Source: Candidatus Thioglobus vulcanius
GTDB lineage: Bacteria; Pseudomonadota; Gammaproteobacteria; PS1; Pseudothioglobaceae
Assembly (NCBI GenBank): GCA_910595855.1
Contig: CAJVCJ010000080.1
Location: 1-44,138 of the forward strand
Reading direction: 5' to 3'
Length of the DNA stretch: 44,138 bases
Below are positions 24,969 through 33,482 of the stretch, one piece after another. Made by a program: the position numbers and the translations under genes. The notes under the pieces are model-generated. The model was not told where the DNA came from, made no database searches, and worked only from the letters and a program-made list of their open reading frames with translations. The stretch's first letter is position 1; each line of letters starts with the position of its first letter.

Positions 24969-26927
24969 TTACTCACCTAGACCCATTTGGATATAGCCTG
25001 TAGGACATACGTCAGCACAAATATGACAACCAACACACTTATTGTAGTCTGTATCAACGTAACGACCTAAAGTAGCTTGATCTTTCTTAACCTTGAATAC
25101 GGCATCTTGAGGACAGTACATCACACAGTTATCACATTCGAAACATAAGCCACAAGACATACAACGACCTGCTTCTGCTTGTACTTCTTCTTCAGAGTAA
25201 CCAATTAAGCGCTCTTCAAAGTTGCCTAATACGTTATCAACATCAACCAATGTATGGTTACGTGCATTACGCTCTTCTTGATCGAAGTGACCTAGGAATA
25301 ATTCTGTATGAGAAATAATTGATGCATAGGCACGGTCTTCATAGTTATGAATTGCATAGTCTGCTGTATCAGTAGCCTCACCCGCTTCGCCGCCTTTCTC
25401 ATAATCTGCAGGAGAAAGATCCCACTCATCAAGTTTCTTAGCAAGATCAAAGTAATGTACGTCAACTTTACTACGAGCTCTTTGATTGTTACCAGAAAGG
25501 TAGTCACCAATACTCTCAGCTACGATGCCAGCTTGGCCAATCGCAGTTGTCAATAAGTGAGGACGAACAACGTCACCACATACAAAGAAGCCTGGCTTGT
25601 TAGGAACTTGGTAGTTCTTGTCAGCATCAATAAAGCCATACTCATTAAAGAATGATTCATCCATACCTTCTGCATCAACACCTTGACCAATTGCAGAAAC
25701 AATTAATTCACACTCAATGTCAAACTCTGAACCTTCAATTGGTGTATTGCCGTCTTCTTCTAAACGCACAAAACGTAAGGCAGTTGCTCGGCCATCATCA
25801 CCAGTAATAACTTTAACTGGGCTCAATTGACCTTGAATTTCTACACCTTCACGAGTTGCATCATCAATTTCTTCCTGTGCAGCAGGCATATCGTCAATAG
25901 TAGAACGCGTTGTTAGTAATACATCAGCACCTAAACGGCTTGAAGTATCTACAACATCATGTGCAGTATCATTAAAAATAATATGCTCAGGACGATCTTT
26001 TTCAGCAATATTTGTAATATTACCCAAACGACGTGCAACAGATACAACGTCAATTGATGTATCACCACCACCAATACAGATTACCTTGCCAGTAATATGC
26101 TGTAAACGACCTTGGTTGTACGCCTCAAGGAATGCAACACCAGAAACACAGTTACCTGCATCGCCACCTGGGATTGGCAAAGTACGACCAGTCATTGCAC
26201 CAATGGCAAATAATACTGCATCATATTCTTTTTCTAATTCTTCAACAGTAACATCTACACCAACTTTAGTGTTCATTTTAGTTTCAACACCGGTAGCGAT
26301 AATACGATCGATTTCGTAACTTAAGACATCACGTGGCACACGGTAATCTGGAATACCGTACATCATCATGCCACCTAACTGCTCGTACTTTTCAAAAACA
26401 GTTACAGCATGACCTTGACGACGCAGCTGTAATGCAGCAGCTAAACCACCACAACCACCACCAATAATAGCAACTTTTTTGCCAGTATCTTTAGCAGTAA
26501 TATCAAATGAATAACCTTCTTTTTTAGCATTATCACCGATGAATTGCTCAACAGCATTGATACCAACTGTATCTTCAACTTCGTTACGGTTACAGCCATC
26601 TTCACAAGGAGCTGGACATACACGACCCATCACTGACGGGAACGGATTAGCATCAGTAGAACGCTTAAAAGCATACTCTTGCCAAGTCATGTCACCTGCA
26701 GGCTTTTCCACACCACGTACAATATCTAACCAACCACGAATATTGTGACCAGAAGGACAAGAGCCTTGGCATGGAGGAGTTTGAGTTACATAAGTAGGAC
26801 ATTTATGAGATGTATCTTCCTTGAAGATCATCTGATTCCATGGAACATTACTCTCGTCTTCATCTTTATAAAGTCTAAAAGTATGGTTTTCACCCTTAGT
26901 AGGTTTTCCGTAAGCATTCTTTTGCAT
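24969..26927 (-). CDS. dsrL: DsrL, NAD(P)H:acceptor oxidoreductase of the dsr pathway
   Basis: DsrL is a cytoplasmic iron-sulfur flavoprotein related to GltD, essential for sulfur oxidation in A. vinosum and thought to couple DsrAB to NAD(P). The 652 residues comprise an N-terminal Fe-S domain (CPTYVTQTPPCQGSCPSGHNI near 43-63, GRVCPAPCEDGCNR near 101-114), an FAD Rossmann motif (IIGGGCGGLAAALQLRRQGH near 155-174), a second nucleotide-binding motif (CIGGGDTSIDVVSVARR) and a C-terminal ferredoxin-like part with CMSCGLCFECDNC and CVGCHICADVCP. gltD, a shorter homologue, lies just upstream of the operon. Confidence 0.95.
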   Translation of the reverse strand: MQKNAYGKPTKGENHTFRLYKDEDESNVPWNQMIFKEDTSHKCPTYVTQTPPCQGSCPSGHNIRGWLDIVRGVEKPAGDMTWQEYAFKRSTDANPFPSVMGRVCPAPCEDGCNRNEVEDTVGINAVEQFIGDNAKKEGYSFDITAKDTGKKVAIIGGGCGGLAAALQLRRQGHAVTVFEKYEQLGGMMMYGIPDYRVPRDVLSYEIDRIIATGVETKMNTKVGVDVTVEELEKEYDAVLFAIGAMTGRTLPIPGGDAGNCVSGVAFLEAYNQGRLQHITGKVICIGGGDTSIDVVSVARRLGNITNIAEKDRPEHIIFNDTAHDVVDTSSRLGADVLLTTRSTIDDMPAAQEEIDDATREGVEIQGQLSPVKVITGDDGRATALRFVRLEEDGNTPIEGSEFDIECELIVSAIGQGVDAEGMDESFFNEYGFIDADKNYQVPNKPGFFVCGDVVRPHLLTTAIGQAGIVAESIGDYLSGNNQRARSKVDVHYFDLAKKLDEWDLSPADYEKGGEAGEATDTADYAIHNYEDRAYASIISHTELFLGHFDQEERNARNHTLVDVDNVLGNFEERLIGYSEEEVQAEAGRCMSCGLCFECDNCVMYCPQDAVFKVKKDQATLGRYVDTDYNKCVGCHICADVCPTGYIQMGLGE

Positions 26928-26944
26928 AATAAATCTCCTTATTT

Positions 26945-28528
26945 TTATTCAGTTTCTACAACTTCCGCTTCATCTGCGTCGTTGATATCAGTTTGAGGCT
27001 TGTCCAAAATAATTGCTGCACTCACCAATTGGTGAACACTAACAATCATGTATGGATCAAAATCAAATTTAGGTAATACCTTGCTAAATTGCGATTTACA
27101 AATCGCACATATAGCGGCTAAAGTATTAACACCTTCGTTCTTTTCTACTTCTTTAAGCGCCTGCATTCTTGGCATAGCACCTTTAACACGAATCTCCATA
27201 AGATCATCAGTTAAAAGACCACCACCACCACCACAACAGAATGTTGACTCTTTAATAGTAGATCGTTCCATGTCGACGAAATTATTACAAACTGCTTTAA
27301 TCACCTCTCGTGGAAGAATAAATTGACCGCCTTCAATACCACCCATGTTCGTTGCACGTGCAACATTACAAGAATCATGGAAAGTAACTGTACGGTCATC
27401 ATTTTCTGACTTATCAAAGTTTAATTTACCTCTTTGAATTAAGTCGTGTGTATATTCAATAATATGTTGCGGCTGAGGATATCTATCATCCAGCTGCTTT
27501 TGTAATTTCATTGCATGCTCATCACTTGATTGAGCACCAGCGCCAACACCACTTAAGGTATTCCAGAAGCTATAAGCAACACGCCATGCATGGCCACATT
27601 CGCCAACCATAACACGCGATACTTCAAGATCAAGTGCTGCTTTACGAATTCTTAAAGATGCCTTGCGCATGATATCGTATGAACCAATAAACATACCAAA
27701 GTTCGCTCCTTCAGAAGCGTAAGAACTCATTGTCCAAGAAACACCGTCTTGATAGAAAACCTTACCATAACCAATTAAGCCGTCAATATGTGGCTCAGCA
27801 AAGAAATCAGCCGAAGGTGTGATCAATAAGATTTCAGCACCTTTTTGATCAAGTGGGTATTTAACAGGTGCACCGAAATCTTCTTCAACCTCTTCTTCCA
27901 GATCTAGCAAGGTATCTCTTAATGCAGGCTCAGGTAAACCAAGGTTATTACCAACAGTTAATGCTTTACCTAAAATTTGATTACAATATTTTTGACCAAC
28001 ACCAATTGTGTCTAATACTTCACGTGCAGCCATCGAAATTTCAGCAGTATCAATACCATACGGACAAAACACTGAACAACGACGACATTGTGAACACTGA
28101 TGGAAATAGTTATACCAATCATCAATCATTTCATCATCTAAATCTTTAGCACCAACTAATTTAGGAAAATGCTTACCAGCAAATGTGAAATAACGACGAT
28201 ACACACTACGGAATAAATCTTGGCGTGCTACCGGCATATTTTTAGGATCAGAAGAACCAAGGAAGTAATGACACTTATCAGTACAAGCGCCACATTTAAC
28301 ACAAGAATCTAAAAAGACCTGAACAGAGCGGTATTTAGATTTAAGATCGCCCATTTTTTCAATGGCAACTTCCTTCCAGTTATCAACCTTTTCACCAGGA
28401 AATCCTAAAGGTGTCTGAAACTCTTCTACAGATTTAAACGGACCGTCACCATCCATAATCCCTGGGTTTAATTCTGGGATTTCAATGTATGTGGGTAATT
28501 TAGGGATATCAAATTCTTTAGCAGCCAT
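26945..28528 (-). CDS. dsrK: DsrK, HdrD-like catalytic Fe-S subunit
   Basis: DsrK is the cytoplasmic catalytic subunit of DsrMKJOP, acting on the DsrC disulfide/trisulfide in the manner of heterodisulfide reductase HdrD. The 527 residues have two ferredoxin motifs (C76, C79, C82, C86 and C145, C148, C151, C155) and C-terminal CCG-type motifs (HDSCNVAR; STFCCGGGGGLLTDD; AICAICKSQF) that hold the special cluster. It lies one base downstream of dsrM, so the two are tightly coupled. The C-terminal tail from about 510 is acidic and lacks known motifs. Confidence 0.95.
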   Translation of the reverse strand: MAAKEFDIPKLPTYIEIPELNPGIMDGDGPFKSVEEFQTPLGFPGEKVDNWKEVAIEKMGDLKSKYRSVQVFLDSCVKCGACTDKCHYFLGSSDPKNMPVARQDLFRSVYRRYFTFAGKHFPKLVGAKDLDDEMIDDWYNYFHQCSQCRRCSVFCPYGIDTAEISMAAREVLDTIGVGQKYCNQILGKALTVGNNLGLPEPALRDTLLDLEEEVEEDFGAPVKYPLDQKGAEILLITPSADFFAEPHIDGLIGYGKVFYQDGVSWTMSSYASEGANFGMFIGSYDIMRKASLRIRKAALDLEVSRVMVGECGHAWRVAYSFWNTLSGVGAGAQSSDEHAMKLQKQLDDRYPQPQHIIEYTHDLIQRGKLNFDKSENDDRTVTFHDSCNVARATNMGGIEGGQFILPREVIKAVCNNFVDMERSTIKESTFCCGGGGGLLTDDLMEIRVKGAMPRMQALKEVEKNEGVNTLAAICAICKSQFSKVLPKFDFDPYMIVSVHQLVSAAIILDKPQTDINDADEAEVVETE

Positions 28529-28529
28529 C

Positions 28530-29303
28530 TTATTCGTCCTTACCTAATGTTTGATCAAGCCTTACAGCATGCTCTTTTTCTTGTTTTAATGCCCAAGGAG
28601 ATATATGGCGTTTTTTACGTGCATTATCAACTTGGTTACGTGTTGGGCTAAAGAAAATTCCCGGCACATGTAATAATTTTGAAATTGGGAAGATTGCTAG
28701 CAATACAAATACCAAGAATAAATGCACCAAGAAGTGTGTTTCAGTTGGTAAATTAGCCCAATTAAAAGTTACTAGACCTGTGGCAAATTCCTTAACCATC
28801 ATTACATCAGTATGGTTATTGGTGAATGTCATAACAACACCACTGACGCCAATAATAATCAGCATTAACAACATCAAGTAATCACTTGGGGCTGAAATAT
28901 AACGAATGCGAGATACAAAGATACGACGCACTAACAAACCTGCCAAACCAATAACCATTGCAAAAGCAGCATACTTAAAAGGCTGAATTAACAAGAAAAT
29001 TTCAGGCAAGTCACCTGGAATGAAGTAACGTAAATGACGAACTAAAACTAATAGCAAGCCAAAATGAAATAAGAATCCGAATAACCAGATCCATTTATTA
29101 GATCGGAAAAGACTTTCAAATAAAGTCACCTCTCTGATCATTCTGAAAACCACACCTGTTTGTGTTAATGGGGTTGGTGCAGTTGGAATTTTTAAAGGCG
29201 CAGGGGTAATTGAAAATTGATAAATTTTTCTACCCATGCCCACAATAAAAATAAATAGGGAAATGTAAAATAAAGCGGTAAAGATAATGCTTATAGTTGA
29301 CAT
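28530..29303 (-). CDS. dsrM: DsrM, membrane cytochrome b subunit (NarI-like)
   Basis: The ATG at 29303, next to a GAGAG sequence, gives a 257-residue protein starting MSTISIIFTALFYISL. An in-frame upstream start at 29348 would add 15 residues but would begin inside the terminator stem described at 29330-29363, so it is disfavoured. About six helices are visible, with histidines placed for b-type heme ligation (FHFGLLLVLVRHLRYF; THFLVHLFLVFVLL). DsrM takes electrons between the quinone pool and DsrK. The C-terminal tail is charged and cytoplasmic. Confidence 0.93.
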   Translation of the reverse strand: MSTISIIFTALFYISLFIFIVGMGRKIYQFSITPAPLKIPTAPTPLTQTGVVFRMIREVTLFESLFRSNKWIWLFGFLFHFGLLLVLVRHLRYFIPGDLPEIFLLIQPFKYAAFAMVIGLAGLLVRRIFVSRIRYISAPSDYLMLLMLIIIGVSGVVMTFTNNHTDVMMVKEFATGLVTFNWANLPTETHFLVHLFLVFVLLAIFPISKLLHVPGIFFSPTRNQVDNARKKRHISPWALKQEKEHAVRLDQTLGKDE

Positions 29304-29329
29304 ATTGCTCTCAAACTTAATGTTTAAAA

Positions 29330-29363
29330 AATAAAAAAACACCTGCAAAAATGCAGATGTTTT
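29330..29363 (-). terminator. Intrinsic-terminator hairpin inside the dsr operon, between dsrC and dsrM
   Basis: On the minus strand, AAAACATCTGCA pairs with TGCAGGTGTTTT in a 12-bp stem (one G-U) with a TTTT loop. It is followed by a run TTTATTTTTT. It begins 18 bases after the dsrC stop and ends 26 bases before the dsrM ATG. This is one of the clearest terminators in the window, yet eight dsr genes lie beyond it on the same strand. Partial termination or 3'-end stabilisation of a dsrABEFHC message is the likely purpose. Confidence 0.8.
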
Positions 29364-29381
29364 CTACTTAGAGGTATCTAA

Positions 29382-29705
29382 TTAGATACAACCAGTTGGC
29401 TTTGGAAGACCAGCGAAACGACAACCTTGCTTACCAGGACCATAAGGGAATAAAGAGTAAAGGTACTTAGAGTTACCTTTGTCTTTACCCATTTTCTTAG
29501 CGATTGCTTTTGTAAGTACACGTACTGCAGGTGCAATTTGGTACTCTTCAAAATAATCACGTAAAAAATCAATAACGCCCCAATGCTCTTCAGTTAACTC
29601 AACTTCGTCATCTTTAGCCATTTGAATGCAAATATCTTTATTCCAATCTTTAAGGTCTACTAAGAAACCTTCTTCATCTACTTCAGCGCCACAAATCTGT
29701 GCCAT
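29382..29705 (-). CDS. dsrC: DsrC, sulfur-carrier protein
   Basis: DsrC carries sulfur on the cysteines of its flexible C-terminal arm, receiving it from DsrEFH and presenting it to DsrAB, then yielding a trisulfide or disulfide that DsrK reduces or oxidises. The 107 residues end GCRFAGLPKPTGCI, with C95 and C106 separated by ten residues, the defining DsrC/TusE arrangement with both cysteines. The conserved PYGPGKQGC leads into the arm. TusE, its tRNA-thiolation homologue, is excluded by the operon. A strong hairpin follows the stop codon. Confidence 0.97.
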   Translation of the reverse strand: MAQICGAEVDEEGFLVDLKDWNKDICIQMAKDDEVELTEEHWGVIDFLRDYFEEYQIAPAVRVLTKAIAKKMGKDKGNSKYLYSLFPYGPGKQGCRFAGLPKPTGCI

Positions 29706-29732
29706 AATCGTACTCCTATATAAAATTGATAG

Positions 29733-30029
29733 TTAAACCCAAGAAACCGCAGTTCCATGTTCAACAACTAGATCAACAAAGCCAGCATAATCAACTAATT
29801 TGATATTATCTGCTAGTTTTGAAGAAATTCCTCTCGCTTCAACATCACCCTGAAGTGCAAATACGCGGCCAGCAGCCGCAAGATCAGCAATCATTGATGA
29901 TTTTGAATTATTCGCAGCGTTAATCACACCGTCTTCGATAAATAAAATAACGCTAGTATCGTCAATAATATTTACACAAGACTGTAATGAATTACGCTCG
30001 AAAGATGATTTATTTACTGTATGTAACAT
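29733..30029 (-). CDS. dsrH: DsrH, subunit of the DsrEFH sulfurtransferase
   Basis: DsrH forms an alpha2beta2gamma2 hexamer with DsrE and DsrF that delivers sulfur to DsrC. The 98 residues are a DsrH/TusB-type fold. C18 in SLQSCVNII corresponds to the conserved DsrH cysteine near residue 20. ILFIEDGV near 28-35 and VFALQGDVEARG near 56-67 are family-typical. It lies 12 bases downstream of dsrF and 27 bases upstream of dsrC. Confidence 0.94.
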   Translation of the reverse strand: MLHTVNKSSFERNSLQSCVNIIDDTSVILFIEDGVINAANNSKSSMIADLAAAGRVFALQGDVEARGISSKLADNIKLVDYAGFVDLVVEHGTAVSWV

Positions 30030-30041
30030 ATTAAACCTCTA

Positions 30042-30446
30042 TTAGAAACTTAAGCACACGTCTTGTTCAGACATGATCGCTTTAAGTTCTTCGTTAGTAA
30101 CAACCTTAACAGAAGATTTTTCTGCCCAGTCATCATCCTCATCTTCATACACTAAAGGCATAAGATCAGATTCAGATAAGCCTCTTTCTTCTAAAGACTC
30201 TTTAGAAACATAAAGCTTATTGATATCGTAATCACCTAAAGCGTGGAAAGTTTTAGAAAAGTTTTTCATGCCAATGCCATCAGTATTTTGACCTTCAACG
30301 ATTTGGTATACACCATCATCCATGAAAGCTAAAGATACGTCTTGTTCAAAAGCTGCAGCGATCAACACCACCTCTAATGATTCAATTGCATATACAGTGC
30401 CAAATGAAGATCGGCGATTTAAATACATAAATTTCTTTGTAGCCAT
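30042..30446 (-). CDS. dsrF: DsrF, subunit of the DsrEFH sulfurtransferase
   Basis: The ATG at 30446 is chosen because a GGAG box precedes it by 6 bases and it lies one base after the dsrE stop; an in-frame TTG at 30458 would sit inside dsrE and contain that box. The 134 residues are a DsrE/TusC-like fold: KFMYLNRRSSFGTVYAIESLEVVLIAAAFE at the start in two blocks, FMDDGVY near 40-46 and YVSKESLEERGL near 89-100. Its cysteine, near the C-terminus, is not in the active position used by DsrE. Confidence 0.93.
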   Translation of the reverse strand: MATKKFMYLNRRSSFGTVYAIESLEVVLIAAAFEQDVSLAFMDDGVYQIVEGQNTDGIGMKNFSKTFHALGDYDINKLYVSKESLEERGLSESDLMPLVYEDEDDDWAEKSSVKVVTNEELKAIMSEQDVCLSF

Positions 30447-30447
30447 C

Positions 30448-30849
30448 TTAATCTCCAAATACCACTAAACGATCACTTTGAATACCTGCTTCGATTAACT
30501 GACCTAAGCCAGAAATACGAAATGCAGGATGCAAGTTGTTACCTTCGATAGAGTTTTTGCTTGCTTCTGACTCGTCAAGCATACCTCGACGAAGTGCAGC
30601 TGCTACACAAACTACTAACTCAGGCTCACCATCAGCATCTTTAATATTTAAAGATGCCCAGTTATTAACAACATGACGATCATCTTGTGGTGGCAAAGTA
30701 AAACTAGACGCATTATTCACACCATCATGGTAGAAAAATACGCGCATAATTTCATGTCCGTTTTCAATCGCTGCTTTAGCGAATTGGAAAGCCGTATCAG
30801 ACGCTTGGTGCTGATAAGGACCTTCGTTAACTTGAATTGCAAACTTCAT
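30448..30849 (-). CDS. dsrE: DsrE, catalytic subunit of the DsrEFH sulfurtransferase
   Basis: DsrE carries the active cysteine of the DsrEFH hexamer, binding sulfur before transfer to DsrC. The 133 residues begin MKFAIQVNEGPY and include VFFYHDGV near 38-45 and the ELVVCVAAALRRG segment, where C81 corresponds to the essential cysteine (C78 in A. vinosum). GLGQLIEAGIQSDRLVVFGD closes the protein as in other DsrE/TusD members. It is 12 bases downstream of dsrB. The presence of dsrEFH marks the operon as the oxidative (reverse) type. Confidence 0.95.
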   Translation of the reverse strand: MKFAIQVNEGPYQHQASDTAFQFAKAAIENGHEIMRVFFYHDGVNNASSFTLPPQDDRHVVNNWASLNIKDADGEPELVVCVAAALRRGMLDESEASKNSIEGNNLHPAFRISGLGQLIEAGIQSDRLVVFGD

Positions 30850-30861
30850 ATCAAATTAACC

Positions 30862-31935
30862 TTAGAAACGGATATGTGCAGAAGAGTTAAGCTCGTGACG
30901 TGCACCTTTCCAATCATTGATATGGAATTTAGTGAACGGTAGGCCTGTCTTCTGAAAGAATGCTGGCCAACCGATACGGTCAACCCACTCGCCAACTCTT
31001 TCCCAGTCGCGTGCATCTTCTTTATAAACACTTAAGATGTTCTTAACTACGGCGCCAACTTCCGGCCATCTAGGCGGGTTGTTAGGTAAGTTAGAAGCAA
31101 CTAATTTATGGAATGAAGGCTTAGATCTCGCATTAGAGTTCTTACCACCGATCCATAAAGCAATCTTAGAGTTCTCAGGATCGTTAATCTGCATAGGAGG
31201 ACATGGTGGGAAACATGCACCACAACAGATACATTTCTTCTCATCAACTTCCAATGTAGGCTTGCCGTTAACCATTGCAGGACGGATCGCAGCAACTGGA
31301 CAACGAGCAACAACCGTAGGACGCTCACAAACCATTGATACTAAATCATGGTTAATCTTTGGCGGCTTAGTGTGCTGAATGTTTAATGCGATATCACCTT
31401 GACCACCACAGTTAATCTGACAACATGAAGTTGTCATATGTACACGGTTAGGCATCTCTTCACGAGTAAATTCTTCGTGCATTTCATCCATTAATGATTT
31501 AACAACACCTGACGCGTCAGTACCCGGGATGTCACAATGTAACCAACCTTGAGTATGTGAAATCATAGTAACTGATGGACCAGTACCACCCACTGGGAAG
31601 CCTGCTTCAGTTAAAGCTGATACTAATGCATCTACTTTAGAACCATCCGCAACCATAAATTCAACGTTTGAACGCATAGTGAAACGAACAAATCCGTCTG
31701 CAAATTCATCAGCAATATCTGCTAAATGCTTAATAGTGTAAACATCCATTTGACGAGCCGTACCACAACGAACTGTGTAAATTTCTTCATTGTTCTTTGA
31801 AGTATGACGTAATACGCCTGGACGAGGACGGTCATGGTATGCCCATTGGCCGTAATTACGGCGCATAGTTGGGTGCATGTATTGAATAGGATCTGGACAG
31901 CCAGATTCAATTGGCATTCTTGGTGCTTCAGCCAT
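30862..31935 (-). CDS. dsrB: DsrB, beta subunit of reverse dissimilatory sulfite reductase
   Basis: DsrB pairs with DsrA in the alpha2beta2 siroheme enzyme that oxidises DsrC-bound sulfide sulfur to sulfite in the cytoplasm. The 357 residues contain the siroheme/[4Fe-4S] ligand set C134 in LHCDIPGTD and C171, C172, C176 in SCCQINCGG. A ferredoxin domain follows with C235, C238, C241 and C245, plus C212 in ARCPVAAIRP. Strong AAGGAG before the ATG. It lies 66 bases downstream of dsrA. Confidence 0.97.
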   Translation of the reverse strand: MAEAPRMPIESGCPDPIQYMHPTMRRNYGQWAYHDRPRPGVLRHTSKNNEEIYTVRCGTARQMDVYTIKHLADIADEFADGFVRFTMRSNVEFMVADGSKVDALVSALTEAGFPVGGTGPSVTMISHTQGWLHCDIPGTDASGVVKSLMDEMHEEFTREEMPNRVHMTTSCCQINCGGQGDIALNIQHTKPPKINHDLVSMVCERPTVVARCPVAAIRPAMVNGKPTLEVDEKKCICCGACFPPCPPMQINDPENSKIALWIGGKNSNARSKPSFHKLVASNLPNNPPRWPEVGAVVKNILSVYKEDARDWERVGEWVDRIGWPAFFQKTGLPFTKFHINDWKGARHELNSSAHIRF

Positions 31936-32001
31936 TTTTATCTCCTTAATGTATATAAATGGGTAAATTTAATTACCCGAAATTTTTTCTGTGTTTGAGT
32001 C

Positions 32002-33306
32002 TTAAGCGTTTGCTTCAGCTTTATTTTCGAACCATTTAACTGCTTCTTCGTCCCAATCATCCATACGAACGTATGAAGAAGTACGAGTAGAGTTAACCAT
32101 GTTTGGATCAACATTGACTCCGATACCTTCTAAGAAGTTTACAACACCGATACGCTCAATCATTTCACCTGTACGTTCGTGCTCTAATGCATTCTCAGCG
32201 AAGAAGTCAACAACTTCACCGGCAAGATCTTCAATTGCTTCAAAGTCATCTGCAGTATCCATCTTCATGAATGGAATAATTACTGAACCGAATAAATCAC
32301 CGATCTTCAATGTACGCTTACCACCCATAATGATCATTACACCCTTATCATCGCCAGTAGCTAAGATAGGCTCTACATCACCTTTAGCGATATATTTATG
32401 AGTCAATGGAGAAGTAACGTTCAAACAATGCATACACTTAACACAGTTCTTATTGTCAATTGTTAATGAAGTGTCTTCATTGATTGTCATTGCAGAAGTA
32501 GGACAACGAGAAGTAATGTTATCAACTACGTACTGAGTACCTTTGTCAGCAACCATTGCTTTCCATAGGTTCTGGTTGATTTTAATATCATCTCTCCAAG
32601 TACCGATAGTTGCAAAGTCAGCACGTTGTACTGTGTTCATACAGTCGTTTGCACAACCAGAAACTTTAAACTTCATTTTGTATGGTAATGCAGGTCTGTG
32701 CATGTCATCAAGGAAAGCGTTTACTAATGTACGTAATACTGCTTGCTCGTTAACGTTTGACATTTCACAACGTGAAGCACCAACACAAGACATACCTGTA
32801 CGTACTGCTGGACCAGCACCACCTAAATCAAAACCGTAGTCATTGAATGTATTGAAAATTGTTTGAGTAGTCTCTTCAGTTGCACCTTGCAACATGATGT
32901 CACCTGATTGACCGTGGAATGCGATTAAACCAGAACCACCGTTGTCAGTAAACATATCACACATATCTCTAAGAAGAGTAGATGTGTAGTGCATGCCTGC
33001 TGGTGGTTGAATACGTAACGTGTGGAACTCACCTGCTGCAGGGAATTTGTAATTACCGTTATCGTCTTTTAATTCGTTAAAACGTGGAATGATACCGCCA
33101 CCGTAACCGATTACACCAACTGTTCCACCTTTCCAGTAACCTTTTTTAGTTACGTAAGATGTCTCAAGTGTACCAAGTACGTCACGTGCCATGTCAGCAC
33201 CTTCATGTGTATCGTTTGCTAATCTCTTAAGACCTGTAACAAACGAAGGCCATGGACCATTTTCCAACTCATCTAGGTTGGGTGTGTTATATAGCTCTCT
33301 TGCCAT
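32002..33306 (-). CDS. dsrA: DsrA, alpha subunit of reverse dissimilatory sulfite reductase
   Basis: DsrA holds a siroheme-[4Fe-4S] site and, with DsrB, performs the six-electron oxidation of sulfane sulfur to sulfite. The 434 residues show the family ligands C174 and C180 in SCVGASRC and C218 and C222 in GCANDC. The ferredoxin domain has C268, C288, C291 and C294. Length and motifs match oxidative-type DsrA. The ATG follows GGAGAGA. It is the first gene of the operon, with a palindrome and a TATAAT about 70-110 bases upstream. Confidence 0.97.
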   Translation of the reverse strand: MARELYNTPNLDELENGPWPSFVTGLKRLANDTHEGADMARDVLGTLETSYVTKKGYWKGGTVGVIGYGGGIIPRFNELKDDNGNYKFPAAGEFHTLRIQPPAGMHYTSTLLRDMCDMFTDNGGSGLIAFHGQSGDIMLQGATEETTQTIFNTFNDYGFDLGGAGPAVRTGMSCVGASRCEMSNVNEQAVLRTLVNAFLDDMHRPALPYKMKFKVSGCANDCMNTVQRADFATIGTWRDDIKINQNLWKAMVADKGTQYVVDNITSRCPTSAMTINEDTSLTIDNKNCVKCMHCLNVTSPLTHKYIAKGDVEPILATGDDKGVMIIMGGKRTLKIGDLFGSVIIPFMKMDTADDFEAIEDLAGEVVDFFAENALEHERTGEMIERIGVVNFLEGIGVNVDPNMVNSTRTSSYVRMDDWDEEAVKWFENKAEANA

Positions 33307-33372
33307 TTTTATCTCTCCGATATATTTAATAAATCCTGAAAGTCAATCGCTTTTAGGATGTGAACGAAACAA

Positions 33373-33417
33373 ATTATACTTAATTGCAAGTAAATATCAC
33401 TATTTAATAGTGATATT
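33373..33417 (-). promoter_or_regulatory. dsrA promoter with 25-bp palindromic operator candidate
   Basis: A perfect palindrome with 12-base arms (AATATCACTATT) and one central base spans 33393-33417. On the minus strand it is followed 14 bases later by TATAAT (33378-33373), 67 bases before the dsrA ATG. The best -35 match (TAGTGA at 33402-33397, 18-base spacer) falls within the palindrome, so a bound dimer would cover the -35 region. Its stem has only two G/C pairs per arm and no U run follows, so it fits an operator better than a gltD terminator. Confidence 0.6.
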
Positions 33418-33482
33418 ATTGACTACCTCTTAGGGGGTATAGGTGACTCTATTGAACGGTAGGATTGAGCTGGTTGGTTTTT

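Noticed and set aside
33393..33417. Palindrome read as a gltD terminator
   Set aside because: The stem is almost all A-T, there is no U run after it on the minus strand, and it overlaps a promoter instead.
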